The position numbers and the translations under genes were made by a program. A stretch of 64,000 bases of DNA from Sclerodactyla briareus (Eukaryota > Echinodermata > Holothuroidea > Dendrochirotida > Sclerodactylidae): NCBI GenBank assembly GCA_026419785.1, contig JAODTK010005568.1, forward strand, positions 164,049 through 228,048. The letters run 5' to 3'. Under the pieces are notes generated by a model. That model was not told the origin of the DNA, did not search any database, and saw only the letters and a program-made list of their open reading frames with translations. This document shows, piece by piece, positions 1 to 10,740 of this stretch. How positions within the stretch are numbered: the stretch's first letter is position 1; every line of letters begins with the position of its first letter.

Positions 1-560
1 GGGGCCCTAAAGGATGCGGACTCCTCGAAAAGTCGTTCGCTCCCTCCTCCCGTTGGCCAACAGGCGGGAGACCGAGGGAGCACGGCGCACAGGACGAGAA
101 GGAGCTTGACCAGAGGGGAGACAGACGTCTTGGACCTGGAGGGCCTTAGACGACTGACCCGGGGACTTGTTCTGGATCTCGCCCCCTGAGGGTTGGGCGC
201 TCCCCAGGGTGGCCGGGGCAGAGTTCCCTTGTCTGGTGACTCCTTGGAGACCACCAATACTCAGGGAAAAGGGCCCCTCCGAAGAGGTCTGGACCCTGCC
301 TGGTTGTTCCATGTATGCTCCGCACGAGGTGGAGACCCAGGTGGGTCGGAACGACACCGCTCGGTTGGCGATCCAGGGCAAACTGGGCCACTGGGGCTGG
401 TGGGAAGGGCCGACATGGCTCTCCCAATAGAGTCCCAATTGGAGAGCTATGTTGCTCCTCGGAACAGGTGTGGAGCCATCCGTCACTTGGAATGGAGGGC
501 GGAGACTTTTCAGGCCTAACACTGGATGCCCTTCCAGTCCTGTGAAGTTCGAGGGTCGGA
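1..560 (+). pseudogene. Possible remnant of a Ty3/gypsy-type gag and protease
   Basis: This is a tentative reading of a GC-rich block. In one frame GKLGHW (377-394) has the context of a CCHC zinc knuckle, although the cysteine codons are damaged. In the same frame, about 55 bases downstream and past a stop at 428-430, MLLLGTGVEPSV (449-484) resembles the D-T-G active-site segment of a retroviral-type aspartic protease, with D changed to G. Upstream, in another frame, GLRRLTRGL (about 142-168) resembles the arginine and leucine-rich part of gypsy gag. The order gag, zinc knuckle, protease is that of Ty3/gypsy elements. No reverse transcriptase or integrase was recognised downstream. An antisense reading frame over the same interval (7-1,155 with one stop) looks like a by-product of high GC. 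A chance resemblance cannot be excluded. Confidence 0.25.
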
Positions 561-1455
561 AAGGAGCTGTCTGCCCTTTACTCGAAATGCGATGAGAACC
601 AGGGAGTGTGACCCATGTCTGTCCCCGGAGGGCGAGCCTTTCCCACGCCTCGGTGGGAAGGGTGCCCCTGGATAATGCCTCGGAAGTACCTGTCCTCATG
701 GACCTGGGGCCTGGCTGGAGCTGACCCTTCCCGTCCCGGAGATGCTGCACCATGTCGAGTTAGACTGAGGTAGAGAAATCTACGATGGCGTCGACCGCGG
801 CCATCGCTGAGGGCGCTATTCTGTTGAGTCCAGTAGGGTCGGCCTCAGAGTGGAGCACGGCGGTGGGGTTGGGTCCCCGAGTTCGTTGTGGGGCATCCTG
901 GGAAGGGTAGGGCTCGAGTGTGGGTGAGAGACAGGAGGGAGCTCGCTGAGCTATGAGGTGGTACGTCTGCGATTCTCCCCGGGGACATGCGGATTCCGCG
1001 TTGGGTTCCGCCCGTGCCGTATCCGCGTTGTGGTGACGGTCGTAGGGTGTGCTTGTTCCGGGGGAGGAATCCAATGGGACACTCTGTGGGGACCGTCCGG
1101 ACGGCCCTCGTGTCCCGGAGTTAAGGCACGATCGTCTGCTACACCGCTTACGCACAGGACGGGGGGGGTACCCATGGGTTCAACGTTATTAAAATTCGGC
1201 GCTGATTCAAGCTGAGCGTACGAGTGAACCGGTGGAGAGAATCCTACTGGAGCTGTACGTATACAGAAGAGGGGACTATTGTTGTGGCCGAGCTGGTCGA
1301 CTGTGGGGCAGATCCAGGGACCGTAAGAGTACCCTCAACATGCGCCGAAGCGGACGTTGAGGACGTTGAGGTCTGCGCAGTTGGGTCCAACAGTCTTACT
1401 TGGCGGAGACGTATCCGCTAAATGAAAAATCGGTGAAATCGTCGCAGCGGACACA
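560..1455. other. GC-rich interval, no gene recognised
   Basis: The base composition is clearly richer in G and C than the rest of the window, with many CpG dinucleotides. Reading frames are open for 60-130 codons on both strands, as expected by chance at this composition. None shows a domain I recognise. If the gag/protease reading of the preceding block is right, this could be more of the same decayed element. Confidence 0.5.
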
Positions 1456-1458
1456 GCA

Positions 1459-1540
1459 GGGGGGGGGGGGGGGGGGGTACTCCGTGATCCTGTCACCAGA
1501 CAGCATGGGGGGGGGGTACTTCGTGATCCGTCACCGAGAC
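1459..1540. repeat. Duplicated G-run motif
   Basis: A run of 19 G (1,459-1,477) is followed by TACTCCGTGATCC and a CTGTCACC tail. A run of 10 G (1,507-1,516) is followed by TACTTCGTGATCC and CGTCACC. The two blocks are about 40 bases apart and nearly identical apart from G-run length. A related G-run followed by a CACGAGATACGG-like tail occurs near 2,060. Confidence 0.7.
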
Positions 1541-2740
1541 CACGTACATTTTTCCGGTTTGGCAGGTCACGCCGATAGCGAACCCAGCGGAAAATATGTA
1601 CGTTGAAAAGGAGATTAGCGTCAAAATCGTCAGGGACACCTGCGTGTAAATGAATATGTGGAAATAATACGCTAATGAAAGATTCCCGTAGGGGGATCCA
1701 CAGGCGAGGGTGGAAGGTCCAATGACGGGACGTGCGCTTGAAACCCGGTTTTATTAGGAAATGATAGTTACCACCTCTCCCGAGGGGGGAATGTTAGCAA
1801 GCACAGAGAGTGCAGCGGTATAAAGTGAACTGCAAAATGGAGAGGGCGTCCTTCCCACAATCAAGAAGCGAGATCAGAGTATCCCACGCTGCTATCCGCA
1901 TGTGCCCTGCAAAGTGCAAGTAGCAAACGAACGGTAGAGATGTGTTTTAGTGACGAAAGGGGGACCTGGACCCCCGGGACTGCAGGAGCCCGGAGGGGGC
2001 GTGGGGGACCCCAAACACCCTCTAACAGACGTGGAACCCGTCGACCAATTCATGTTCGGGGGGGGGGGCTCTGTGCCTCTATCACGAGATACGGGCCAAA
2101 AACCACTGAGATTGGCGAAACATGCGAAAATGACCCGGACCCCTGGTGGGGGCACCTGGGGAAAGGAACAAGCCGCGGACTCGAGCCGGAGCACTGACGG
2201 CAGGGAGGGGACCATAGGAGCGAGAACACTCAAGCCCTAAAAGCTAGCTTCCACCCTCGACAGAGGGTGGGGAGGGGGGGGGGGAAGAGAGCAAAAGTCG
2301 GAGGAGCGGGAGAAATACGGCCCGGACAACCAAACTTTGCCCGCTGTCACGCGAACGGGGCGGGGGGGGGGGGGGTACTGCAACAAAACGAGTGCTCCGC
2401 AAGAGGGTCGGGTCCAACCCTACAACGACCAAAAAACAATACATTTTTCGCCATAGTCAAATTACTGGCTATGACTAAAAAAAGTGCGATAGAAAAATTT
2501 TATGAGGCTATGCATGACGCTCCAAGGCATCCGTACTGTTCACGATCAGGGGTCACCCCGTGACCTCGACCTATGCAAAGGAAGATGAATGAACCGTGTA
2601 TGCAGACAAACTAAATGGTGGAAGCGGGAGCGGCGCCCCATACCTATCAAATCACATCTGGTACGATGCTGTTGGCCAACGACCATTTCATCGCTCCAAA
2701 GGAACAGTGCTCCAAAAAAATATACAAGAATTCACATGAG
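1541..2740. other. Intergenic repeat-poor sequence with G runs
   Basis: No gene is recognised. G runs occur near 2,060, 2,270-2,284 and 2,359-2,375. At 1,782-1,792 a purine run is followed directly by TGTTAG, and TATAAAG follows at 1,819. That is the arrangement expected at a polypurine tract and 3' LTR start, but no matching second LTR was found. GC content falls sharply after about 2,440. Confidence 0.4.
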
Positions 2741-2744
2741 GATT

Positions 2745-4060
2745 GATAAAAGTTAAAACGTTCAGGTTGTTTTTCCACAATATGTCCAAGCCTCAACTGA
2801 ACCAATTCAAACGGGGAGAGAACTCAACGTGCTCAGTTCCAATAAGAAATAGATCTCTGAGTAAAGTACTTCTGGTGGTGGGAAGTGTTCACTCTACACT
2901 TAGCAAGATTACAGAATGTCTCCTAGTAACTGATCCACGAGCTCTTGTAATCAGTCCATTCAGATATCCATACACGAATTTCATATTCCCTTTAAGCATC
3001 TATGAGACAAAGTATGAAGATTCATTCCCTTGAGTCTCTGCTCTTAGGATAAATGACCAATTTGGTAGCTCTTCGTTGAACTGCTTCAACAGCCTCTGCC
3101 TCGATCACGACGGTAAATAGGTGCCCAGGCTGGTTGCCGGTACTCAAGAACTGGTTTAACTGAAGCCATATGAAGCCCAACATCCTGTCTAAAACCTGAA
3201 GTCCGTCTAATTCTACACGCGTTTGCGGTTCGCGTAGCCACAACAGATGCAAATGTTCTCTAAAAATGAGTCCATCCACAATCACACCTAGATCCTTATC
3301 TGAAGTAACCAGCTCTAACTCTTGAACATTTTCATCATAGTTCCGCATTAGTATAACCAAAGTCAGGAATATAGTACATCCAATTCTCGAAACATGACAT
3401 TTATCCGGATGAAAGTAGAGTTGCCAAGTCACAAACCAGTCATGAATGCTGTCGATTTGATAGAACATCACAGTCGCTAGTGGAGTTCAGCACCTTATAC
3501 AGGCGTGGTATCCATCGCCAAACATGTTAACACTTAACCTTCATCGATGGATAATGGTAGGTCTATATACAGGGAAACAGCAGGACCTAGTCGACTGCCT
3601 TGAGGCATTCCACTAGTGATGTCGGCCCAGTCAGAAATATTCCTTCAACACCACCACTCTCTGTACGCTTGTACATATATTGTCTGATCCACAGCAGAAC
3701 ATCAACATTATTTCTTTCAGTTATCTTTTCACTGATGATAGGAAATAATCCAAAGTAGCTCTTGAAGTTGCCAACTATTAGGCAATCCTCGTAATGGGGA
3801 TCTGTCCAATCTTTCATGAGAATACACAACAAACGATTATCTCTTCCGTACTAGAAGGGCTCCTATAGACACAATTGATGCAAAAAGCTTTCCCCTGCTT
3901 CAACTTTATCTCAACTAAAACGGTCTCGACAACGGACAGTATGTCCTGCCTAAACGATTCCTGTGAAAATACCACTTTGATAGGCCTTGCTCTACGACTT
4001 CTAGTCATGGCATCACCACAATCTCTACGACCAAACCTGTAAACTATAATCATCTACACA
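2745..4060 (-). mobile_element. Non-LTR retrotransposon (CR1/Jockey-like) fragment: endonuclease piece joined to decayed reverse transcriptase
   Basis: Read on the minus strand in several frames. An apurinic endonuclease segment ends with VYRSPSS (3,850-3,870), a typical LINE endonuclease motif. It is followed almost at once by the start of the reverse transcriptase, VGNFK...ISEKITER (about 3,710-3,790), so roughly the C-terminal half of the endonuclease and the linker are missing. The reverse transcriptase motif TSGMPQGSRLGPA (3,579-3,617) is clear. The catalytic Y/F-A-D-D region near 3,500-3,540 is degenerate. The thumb side reads EKDLGV-like and VQRRATKLV (3,055-3,081), and then a C-terminal tail, RCLKGNM and YGYLNGL, down to about 2,745. 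Frameshifts and stops exclude function. Motif order and spacing match CR1/Jockey-group LINEs. The exact clade is uncertain. Confidence 0.9.
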
Positions 4061-4539
4061 ATAATCATCGTATTTCAGAAACTGCTATCCTACAACAGTT
4101 GCACTGTTCAGCACACGTACACAAAGTAGATGAGTCTGTCCAAACAAAACAGCATATGGCTCCATTGTTATCCATCCTCTCAGTTATCTATCCCATCAGA
4201 TATAGCACTGCTTGTTGGCTAGTTTGATACAATTCCCATCTTCATATGCACAAAAAGAATCTCAGGATATCTCTTCAATCTCAAAAATATTGTTCCAATC
4301 CTCAAATCTTAAAACCAATAATGCACTGTTCAGCACGAACACCCGGAAAAAGTTCCTCCAAAACAGAACAGAAACATAAAAAGCGAGGAACAACCGAGAG
4401 CCAACAGCACCCAATAGAAGCCAACAGAAGCTTGTGTCATACCTACACTACATTAGGATCGTAACGCTAAGCCAATGAGGCCGACGCTACGCACTCAGAA
4501 GGGTGATCTCTCGGGGACGTAGAGAGACGAGAGATGGCT
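4061..4539. other. No gene seen
   Basis: AT-rich sequence beside the LINE fragment. It may hold a little more decayed endonuclease on the minus strand, but no motif is convincing. A 72-codon frame at 4,246-4,464 has no recognisable domain. Confidence 0.4.
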
Positions 4540-6850
4540 CAAAATGACCGCAAATGCATAGCGGAAAGAATGATCCTAGAGTCGAGGAAAGGGAACCATC
4601 CAGATGGCCTGTGGGGATGGGAAGGAATGCCCCCCACTCCAAAGTCACAATTCGTGACTTCCGCACAAGATAGTGTGCGTGGAAAATGGCGGTACAGGCC
4701 GCCGAGCTAGGGGAGACAGGGAACTCCCCGAAAAGGACCCCAGGAGACCAAAAGCAAAAATTGGGGGAGGGCCTTTCAAAAAAACGTAACAGGTACGATA
4801 CATCACCGGATGTCCAAAAGAAAAGGAAATGACGAGTTGAAAAGTATGATGTAGTAGAATGTTGAAGACGGGCAGGAGAAAGAACTGGTGATATGGACCG
4901 CACCAGTTTAACAAAAATCAAAATTCAATATCAAAAGGAAAACTAAGCTCTTTCTAACAATTTTAAGTCAGTGATTGATATTACTTTATCATCCGTGCGA
5001 AGCATTATTAGACAGAAATTAATCTTGCCTCGTTTGTATTGCAGAAACTTCGATTGATAATCGAATGGAATGAAATGTTCATCCATTCTAAAAGAACGAC
5101 ACTGAGGAGGCAGGTTATGTTTACTGTGCCACACTGTTTCGAAGTGCGAGCGGAGATCAGTGAATTAATAAGGGATGAACAATGAACACTTCAAACATGA
5201 CAGAGAGCAAATTATTTCATTATAAAACATGACGGGTGTACACTGCCTAGTATAAAAAATTATTAAGATATAGTATAACATGGCGGACTGTATTAATTGG
5301 TTTGTGAAATGTACTTCTGATTCAAACAGAGATCTTACCCTCCCTTTCCCAGTTTCAAGATCAAGTGGTGGTCAGGAGTATGTCTCTCCCAACATAACTG
5401 GATGTAAAGGACGAACGGAGTAAATGTAAACTGGAGGAATGCCGCCTCGACCGTCGTATTTGTGACAGTGTTCTTACGTAACATCAGATTTGTTGTCGTA
5501 ATCACATTTGAAGGGATAACAGGTATTCATTTCCAAAAACTCTCCGAAATGAGACCAGCCCCGGGCCATCTCTGCTTTAGGGAGCACTCATATGAGTCCG
5601 AGGCTATCCCGATGTTAGTCCTGTCCGTTGTATGTGTGCTACTCTAATCAATTCGCAATGTAATATAGGCAATGTCGACTTCATTGACATCGCCACAACA
5701 TATTATGAGACTATCATATAGGCAAAACGTGTTCAAGAACATTCTCAAAACGAGGGAAGGAGTGGGGGGGGGGCTTAAGAGGGGGGGGGGGTTGTTCCCT
5801 ACACATTGGTAAAACATTTGCGAGAACAAGAACTTATCCGAAATTTGAGTGGGGAATTGTGTGAATGATGTGTGAATGTGCAAAATAATATAACCCTCAT
5901 ACGGATTCGCCTAAACATATCAGCCATATCGTCCACTCGTATAGGCACTCACGATTGGTAACACATTCTAGTTCGCTCTCGAGATTCACAAAAAATGAAG
6001 GATTATGTTCTATAACAGCAATGAGAGAATTATAAATTTTGTTTTAACTTATTATTCTTATCAATGATGTTCTCAACAATTTTTCACTTGATTAGACTGA
6101 GCAACCGCCAGATAGTGCAAAGTGTGGAGTTGGACGTTTTTCGATATTCGGCACCCCAGGGAATATCGTTACTACTCTGTAATGACCTGTTCTGGACAAG
6201 TCGCAGTGTGATTCTTATGCCCGATCATTGTTTACTTGTCAGCTAGTGAGTGTCTAATGGCTTGTAGATCAAACAGCACAAAGTTACTTGGAAGAATGTA
6301 CAATATATGTGATAATTAGTGACCCAAAATTAGACGATTTTTTCCAATCTGCGAAAAAATTGTAAAGAATATGGTTTCAACGGATTTGAGTAGCCAATTG
6401 TGTCTAGTTCTTCAGAAGAAAAGACCGCCCCTGCAAGGAGGGGAAAGTCGATTTTTTTCGAAATGGCGTCAAAATGGCGGCCAACATGGTGAGGAATTAA
6501 GAAAAAGGAGCAGATTAGTCGAAAACAGTGATGCGGGTTTTAAACAAAATGTGATTCATGTACTTTCCGTAATTGCTAACACACAAACAAAATAGTTCCA
6601 ATCTGTAGCATGTCCCAGAACCAAGATGGCCCCCAATATAGCCGGTAGAACCTAAAATCGGAGAATGGCGGTCAAAATAGCAAGATTAGGAGAAGGGTCA
6701 TGCATAGTGAAACATAGTGACACACGGTTCAGGCATATGTGATATTTATCCATATGCATTCACTCTGGATCTAAATTGCAACACGACTTTTCCTTGCTGT
6801 TAATAAGTTCGAAAAAACTAAGAAGGCCAACCAAACTCAATAAATCACAC
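4540..6850. other. Left third of duplicated unit, no gene recognised
   Basis: Mostly AT-rich, with a GC-richer left edge (4,540-4,780). Two G runs lie at 5,764-5,790. Frames of 60-79 codons at 5,462, 5,644, 6,064 and 6,371 have no recognisable domain and recur exactly in copy B only because the core is identical. I see no promoter or RNA gene. Confidence 0.5.
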
Positions 6851-6856
6851 AAAGTG

Positions 6857-7045
6857 ATCAACGGATCAGTCGGTAGAGATCCGGACGAAGATCATACGAT
6901 CATAGATTGCGAGTGTCGAAACCCCAAATGAAAGCCAGAGGGCATTGTCTCCTGAATGTCACGCTACCCACGTGTAAGAAAGGTCTCATCAGGTGTCCAA
7001 TGACTCCGAGGGTTAAGTCGCTAGTGGTTGTCAGGAGGCGCTTTC
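6857..7045 (+). mobile_element. tRNA-derived SINE head (copy A)
   Basis: GGATCAGTCGGTAGAG (6,863-6,878) matches an RNA polymerase III A box in its tRNA context. About 45 bases later GAGTGTCGAAACCCC (6,911-6,925) matches a B box apart from one or two inserted bases, which is the spacing of a tRNA. The following bases do not form a tRNA acceptor stem, so this is a tRNA-derived head rather than a functional tRNA. The right-hand border is a guess. The LINE fragment starts just downstream in the same orientation. The tRNA isotype could not be assigned. Confidence 0.55.
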
Positions 7046-7049
7046 TTGA

Positions 7050-8930
7050 TACAAGACTATAAACTAGAATCTCAATCGCAATAAGAGCAGGAAGCCGGCA
7101 AGACCCGGATGTCGAGGCACAAAAGACCAGAGTAATCGACCCAAGCTCTCACCAGAGGGTTGGAAGAGGAGGCGCACCAACCTGGCAGTAGATGGGATTC
7201 GATACAAGAAGGCATATGATTCAGTGCTACATTCCTGGATAATCCACACCCAAGAGAAACACTCAGGTCAACCCCAAGATAACGAGACGCGTAGAGAAGT
7301 CGATGGAGAACTTGTCCAACGTCCTAACCAGTGGGGGAACACCTCCCGCGTTCAAGATTTGAGTGTGAAATATTCTAGGGGGATGCACTCTCTCCGCTCC
7401 TGTACGTGTGGCTCTCAACCCGCTGACACCTGCTACGCAGGCAAGACAGGGATACCCATCTCAGACTGGCTAAATGCAACAACCTCCTATCCATGGATGA
7501 TCTGAAATTGTACGCCAAGAATGAGAATGACCTAACCAGCACTGATGAGACAGTGAGGAGATCGCGGGACAAACATCTACACGAAGGTCGGACTTGACAC
7601 ATGTTGCCAGGAGATCATCCACCAAGGAATAAAACAAGCTTGATCGAGCGGCCTTGACCTCTCAATCGGAAAGATCGGAGACGCCGACACTAACGAGGGT
7701 ACAAATACATGGGTTATACGCAGAACGTGGAAAACAAACAGAGGGAGGTCAAAGACAAGGTATCGGCAGCGTTATAGGAGTGAAGCTAAGCTATTGTCAG
7801 ACTAATCAAGTCCAAGCTCAATGAGCGAACAGATACAGCCATGAACAAAGACGCCCGGCCTGTAATCACCTATAAGGGCGGCGCATAATAGACTAGGGAC
7901 GCGCAAGAGCTATCTGCGCTGGACCGCAAGACGAGGGAAAACGATGAAATGTACGGTGGACGTACACCCACGAGCTGACGTGAACCGGCTCTACATCCCA
8001 CGACAGGAACGGTGGGAGGGCCTGAAGGGGGTCGCGGCCACCATGACACTCCACTTGTGCTGCTGTACTCCAGGCATTCATCGCAGCAAAACAGGGACAA
8101 GAGCCCAACTGATAGAGGCTGGTGGCGGAATGGGTACTCACGGGATTAAAACGAAATAGTAGATTGGCGATTAGGGTGTAGGCCTAGAGACAAATTGGCA
8201 ACAAACCGCGTACAAGGGCAATACAAACGGACAGGGTCCAGATATATTATAACGTCGATTACAGAGAAACGGCTAGAGGATTGCAACAAGCTATAGGGGC
8301 TCAGGTAGCGACGGAGGCACTTGATAACAGTGCACGAAGTTCAGACAAACCACCAAGGCGTACAGGCGAAAGTACACCCGCAATCGAGTGACCCTGACAT
8401 GTTGCATGTGCCACCGAAAGACGAACGGGTTTGGCTCATATAACAACGCGTCTGCTCGAAGATGCTGGAACGTTGTATAAGGACAAGGAATAACAAAGGT
8501 AGCGGCTCCCGCACTACATACGGTTATGTCAGCAACTACAGGGATTCAGACGGAACAGTAGTGACAATACGTGCTCCCACAATTCCGAAACCGACGGAAG
8601 GAGAACGAGAAGGCAAAGATCCTTTGAAACTTCGAGGTGCGAGTAATCCGCGCACGGAGACCACCAGTCCTGGTGGTAGTGGACGAAGTAAACGAACGAA
8701 AACCACATAATCGAGTCGACGTGGACAATACCGAACGACACCCCATAGTCGAGAAAAAGAAGAAAAAAAGTGAATTCCAGACCTGCGGTAGAGATCCAGA
8801 GGGTGTTGGAAACAAGGCCCGAGTTGTACTGTATTCGGGGCACGGGGGTAGTATCCAAGCAACTTAGATGACACCAGCAGAAAGAGATTACTGGACAACC
8901 GGAGTAGCCCCCTAACAAAGACAGCACTAA
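7050..8930 (+). mobile_element. Non-LTR retrotransposon reverse transcriptase fragment, decayed (copy A)
   Basis: Motifs appear in order across frames. YKKAYDSV (7,203-7,226) corresponds to motif A. GDALSPLLYV, preceded by an in-frame TAG where the family has Q (7,376-7,408), is motif B. MDDLKLYAKNE (7,493-7,525) is motif C with the catalytic Asp pair intact. YKYMGY-like sequence lies near 7,705. ALDRKTR (about 7,918-7,938) and HPRADVNRLYIPR (7,965-8,003) form the conserved C-terminal block of a widespread invertebrate LINE group usually annotated as R2-like. Traces of the C-terminal domain continue to about 8,900, with NRVDVDNTERHPIVEK near 8,715-8,760 and an ARG-YPSNLDD-like tail. Stops and frameshifts are frequent, so it is inactive. 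The clade name is uncertain. An alternative is a young element made unreadable by sequencing indels. Confidence 0.9.
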
Positions 8931-9430
8931 TGCAGTGCCCGTTCACCAGGCGGGGTAGTCGACCTCCGAGAGTCCGGGGTAGTACCCCACCGAGGTCTGA
9001 GGGACAGACTTACAATTACCAACCTGAGGGAGGACGGTTGTTGGAAGAACAACGAAATAAATAGCACTCACTTGCGGAACAAGCAAGTCTCGAAGCGCTT
9101 CATAAATGTGTTCTCATTGAGACAGAAATTGATTGTGCGGATCAGCTGGATGTGGAGAGGTGAAGCGTTCGGAACGAGTTGGTGCCGAGTAAGGGAGAAT
9201 GTCTGATGCTGGGCCTCGGCGTTGTATAATGTGGCAAAATAGAAATGGGGTTTCCCGTCTTTTATCTAGCCACTTTCATGGTGTGCCGATCCCCGAAGAG
9301 CTTGGTCTGCAACGCTGACCTCATTGCATTTACATCAGACTTGATTTGATGCTGACAGCCGATGCCCTGCGTCAGAAAAAGGCTTGATCACAGACTTTGG
9401 AAAATCATCTCGTAGCTGAGCCTTCTTGCG
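8931..9430. other. LINE 3' flank, no gene seen
   Basis: This stretch lies between the LINE reverse transcriptase and the microsatellite. It could be the 3' untranslated part of the LINE or the left arm of the microsatellite element. It is collinear with about 15,100-15,628 in copy B, with many indels. Confidence 0.4.
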
Positions 9431-9565
9431 GTCTCTATCTATCTATCTATCTATTATATCTATCGTCTATCGTCTGTCTGACTGGGTATCCTGTCTGTCG
9501 GTGTCTGTGTCTGTCTGTCTGCCTGTCTGCCTGTCTATCTAGCTATATATATACTCTATCTACTA
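9431..9565. repeat. TCTA/TCTG microsatellite (copy A)
   Basis: Interrupted TCTA repeats (9,431-9,475) pass into TCTG repeats (about 9,505-9,540) and back to TA-rich repeats. The same block recurs at 15,629-15,765 with different repeat numbers. Confidence 0.95.
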
Positions 9566-10740
9566 TACTGTTGGGCGCTTTCACCACTTTTCCCGACCAG
9601 ATTTACATCAATTTTTTTGTACATTTCCGGAATTGACGGCCTTTATTGGACGCCATCTTGTTTATGGCACATACTAGTAGCATGGGTATGTCGCGTATGT
9701 GCTCGCGAGGATCGAAAAATATAGTACAAAATTCGTTTGAAGAAATTACAGACCTTTTTTTTCGACAGATCAGGGGATTTTCTACGATTTCCTATATTCG
9801 GTGGCCTTTTGAACGCACATCAGTCCATTTTGGGGGAAAATCAGATATTCCCATCTGGTTGTACCGGCACAACGGCGCATCTTTTTTCCTGTACATTTAG
9901 ACGCCATTACCAACACAAATCAGCTGCAAATAGTTATTCACAATTTTTCACCAGATGGATCATATATTAGGAGTTACTAATTGTTCAAGATCATGAGCCC
10001 AAAGAGGCAGTTTGAAACAATGGCATTGGTGCCTTTTACGGACTTTGAAATGACCTTCATATGGCCCAAAAAATGTCTCAGCACTTGTAGCAGTCAATAA
10101 ATATTCCACACAGGGCCCAAAGTGAATGGGTCTGTGGGGTCCTATCCACGGGGCACCCTGAAGGTACCGCTACTAGACAACAGCACTATGCAACAAATTT
10201 GTAGGAGACACAATATTTTGACAGTATTCCATATATTGGGCCCTAGGGGTCCAAACTCCCAAACCACCTCCAATGGCCTTTCCTTTAACCAAGACGTTAA
10301 TGTAGTTTGAAGAAAAATCAATTGAGTTGTGGGGAGGAGATGGAGATGCATTTCAGGTACAATTTGTGAAATTTAATAGAAATGGGCCCACGGGCCAGAG
10401 TAGGACTTAGACCCGAAATTCCTGAACACCCCAAATGTACAGTGGCATACAACTATCATTATGACTGAAGTTCAGCACTGTGCATGACTTCGTAAGAGGA
10501 GAAGCATTTGCGTAATTCCATTATGACGGGCCCCAGGGCCACACTGAGCCTTGGGAACTAAATCCCTGGGTGCCCTGGAAGTACAGGTACAGGGATAGAC
10601 CACACCAGCATGAATCAGCATTATGAACATCAGCATGTGCGACAAAATGTGTAGGAGATTACAACCATTTTCGGTATTCCCAGATAATGGGGACCAGGGC
10701 CCAAACTGGGCCTCGAGTCAAAAATTTACAGAACACCCCA
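9566..10740. repeat. GGGCCC-rich degenerate tandem repeats (copy A)
   Basis: From about 9,990, units of about 150-160 bp carry a GGGCCC-type block, an AATTCC-TGAACACCCC block, a CATTATGA block and a GTAGGAGA-like block. At least four degenerate units are visible. The stretch 9,566-9,990 joins the microsatellite to the array. The same family appears in the opposite orientation at 45,760-46,770, also next to a TCTA microsatellite. Confidence 0.8.

Larger units (their letters stand above)
4540..10740. repeat. 6.2-kb direct duplication, copy A
   Basis: Copy A aligns along its whole length with 10,741-16,925. The offset is 6,204 bases in the core. The segment 5,089-8,059 is base-for-base identical to 11,293-14,263 (2,971 bp). 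Outside the core the two copies remain collinear, but they differ every few bases, mainly by one- to three-base insertions and deletions. The unit contains an unidentified left third, a tRNA-like SINE head, a LINE reverse transcriptase fragment, a tetranucleotide microsatellite and GGGCCC-rich repeats. The mix of perfect and indel-rich identity suggests an assembly artefact or unpolished haplotype copies rather than an ordinary segmental duplication. Confidence 0.95.

Noticed and set aside
7-1155. Long minus-strand open frame broken by a single stop at 760-762
   Set aside because: It lies in GC-rich DNA where stops are rare, has no recognisable domain, and overlaps a plus-strand reading with gypsy-like motifs.
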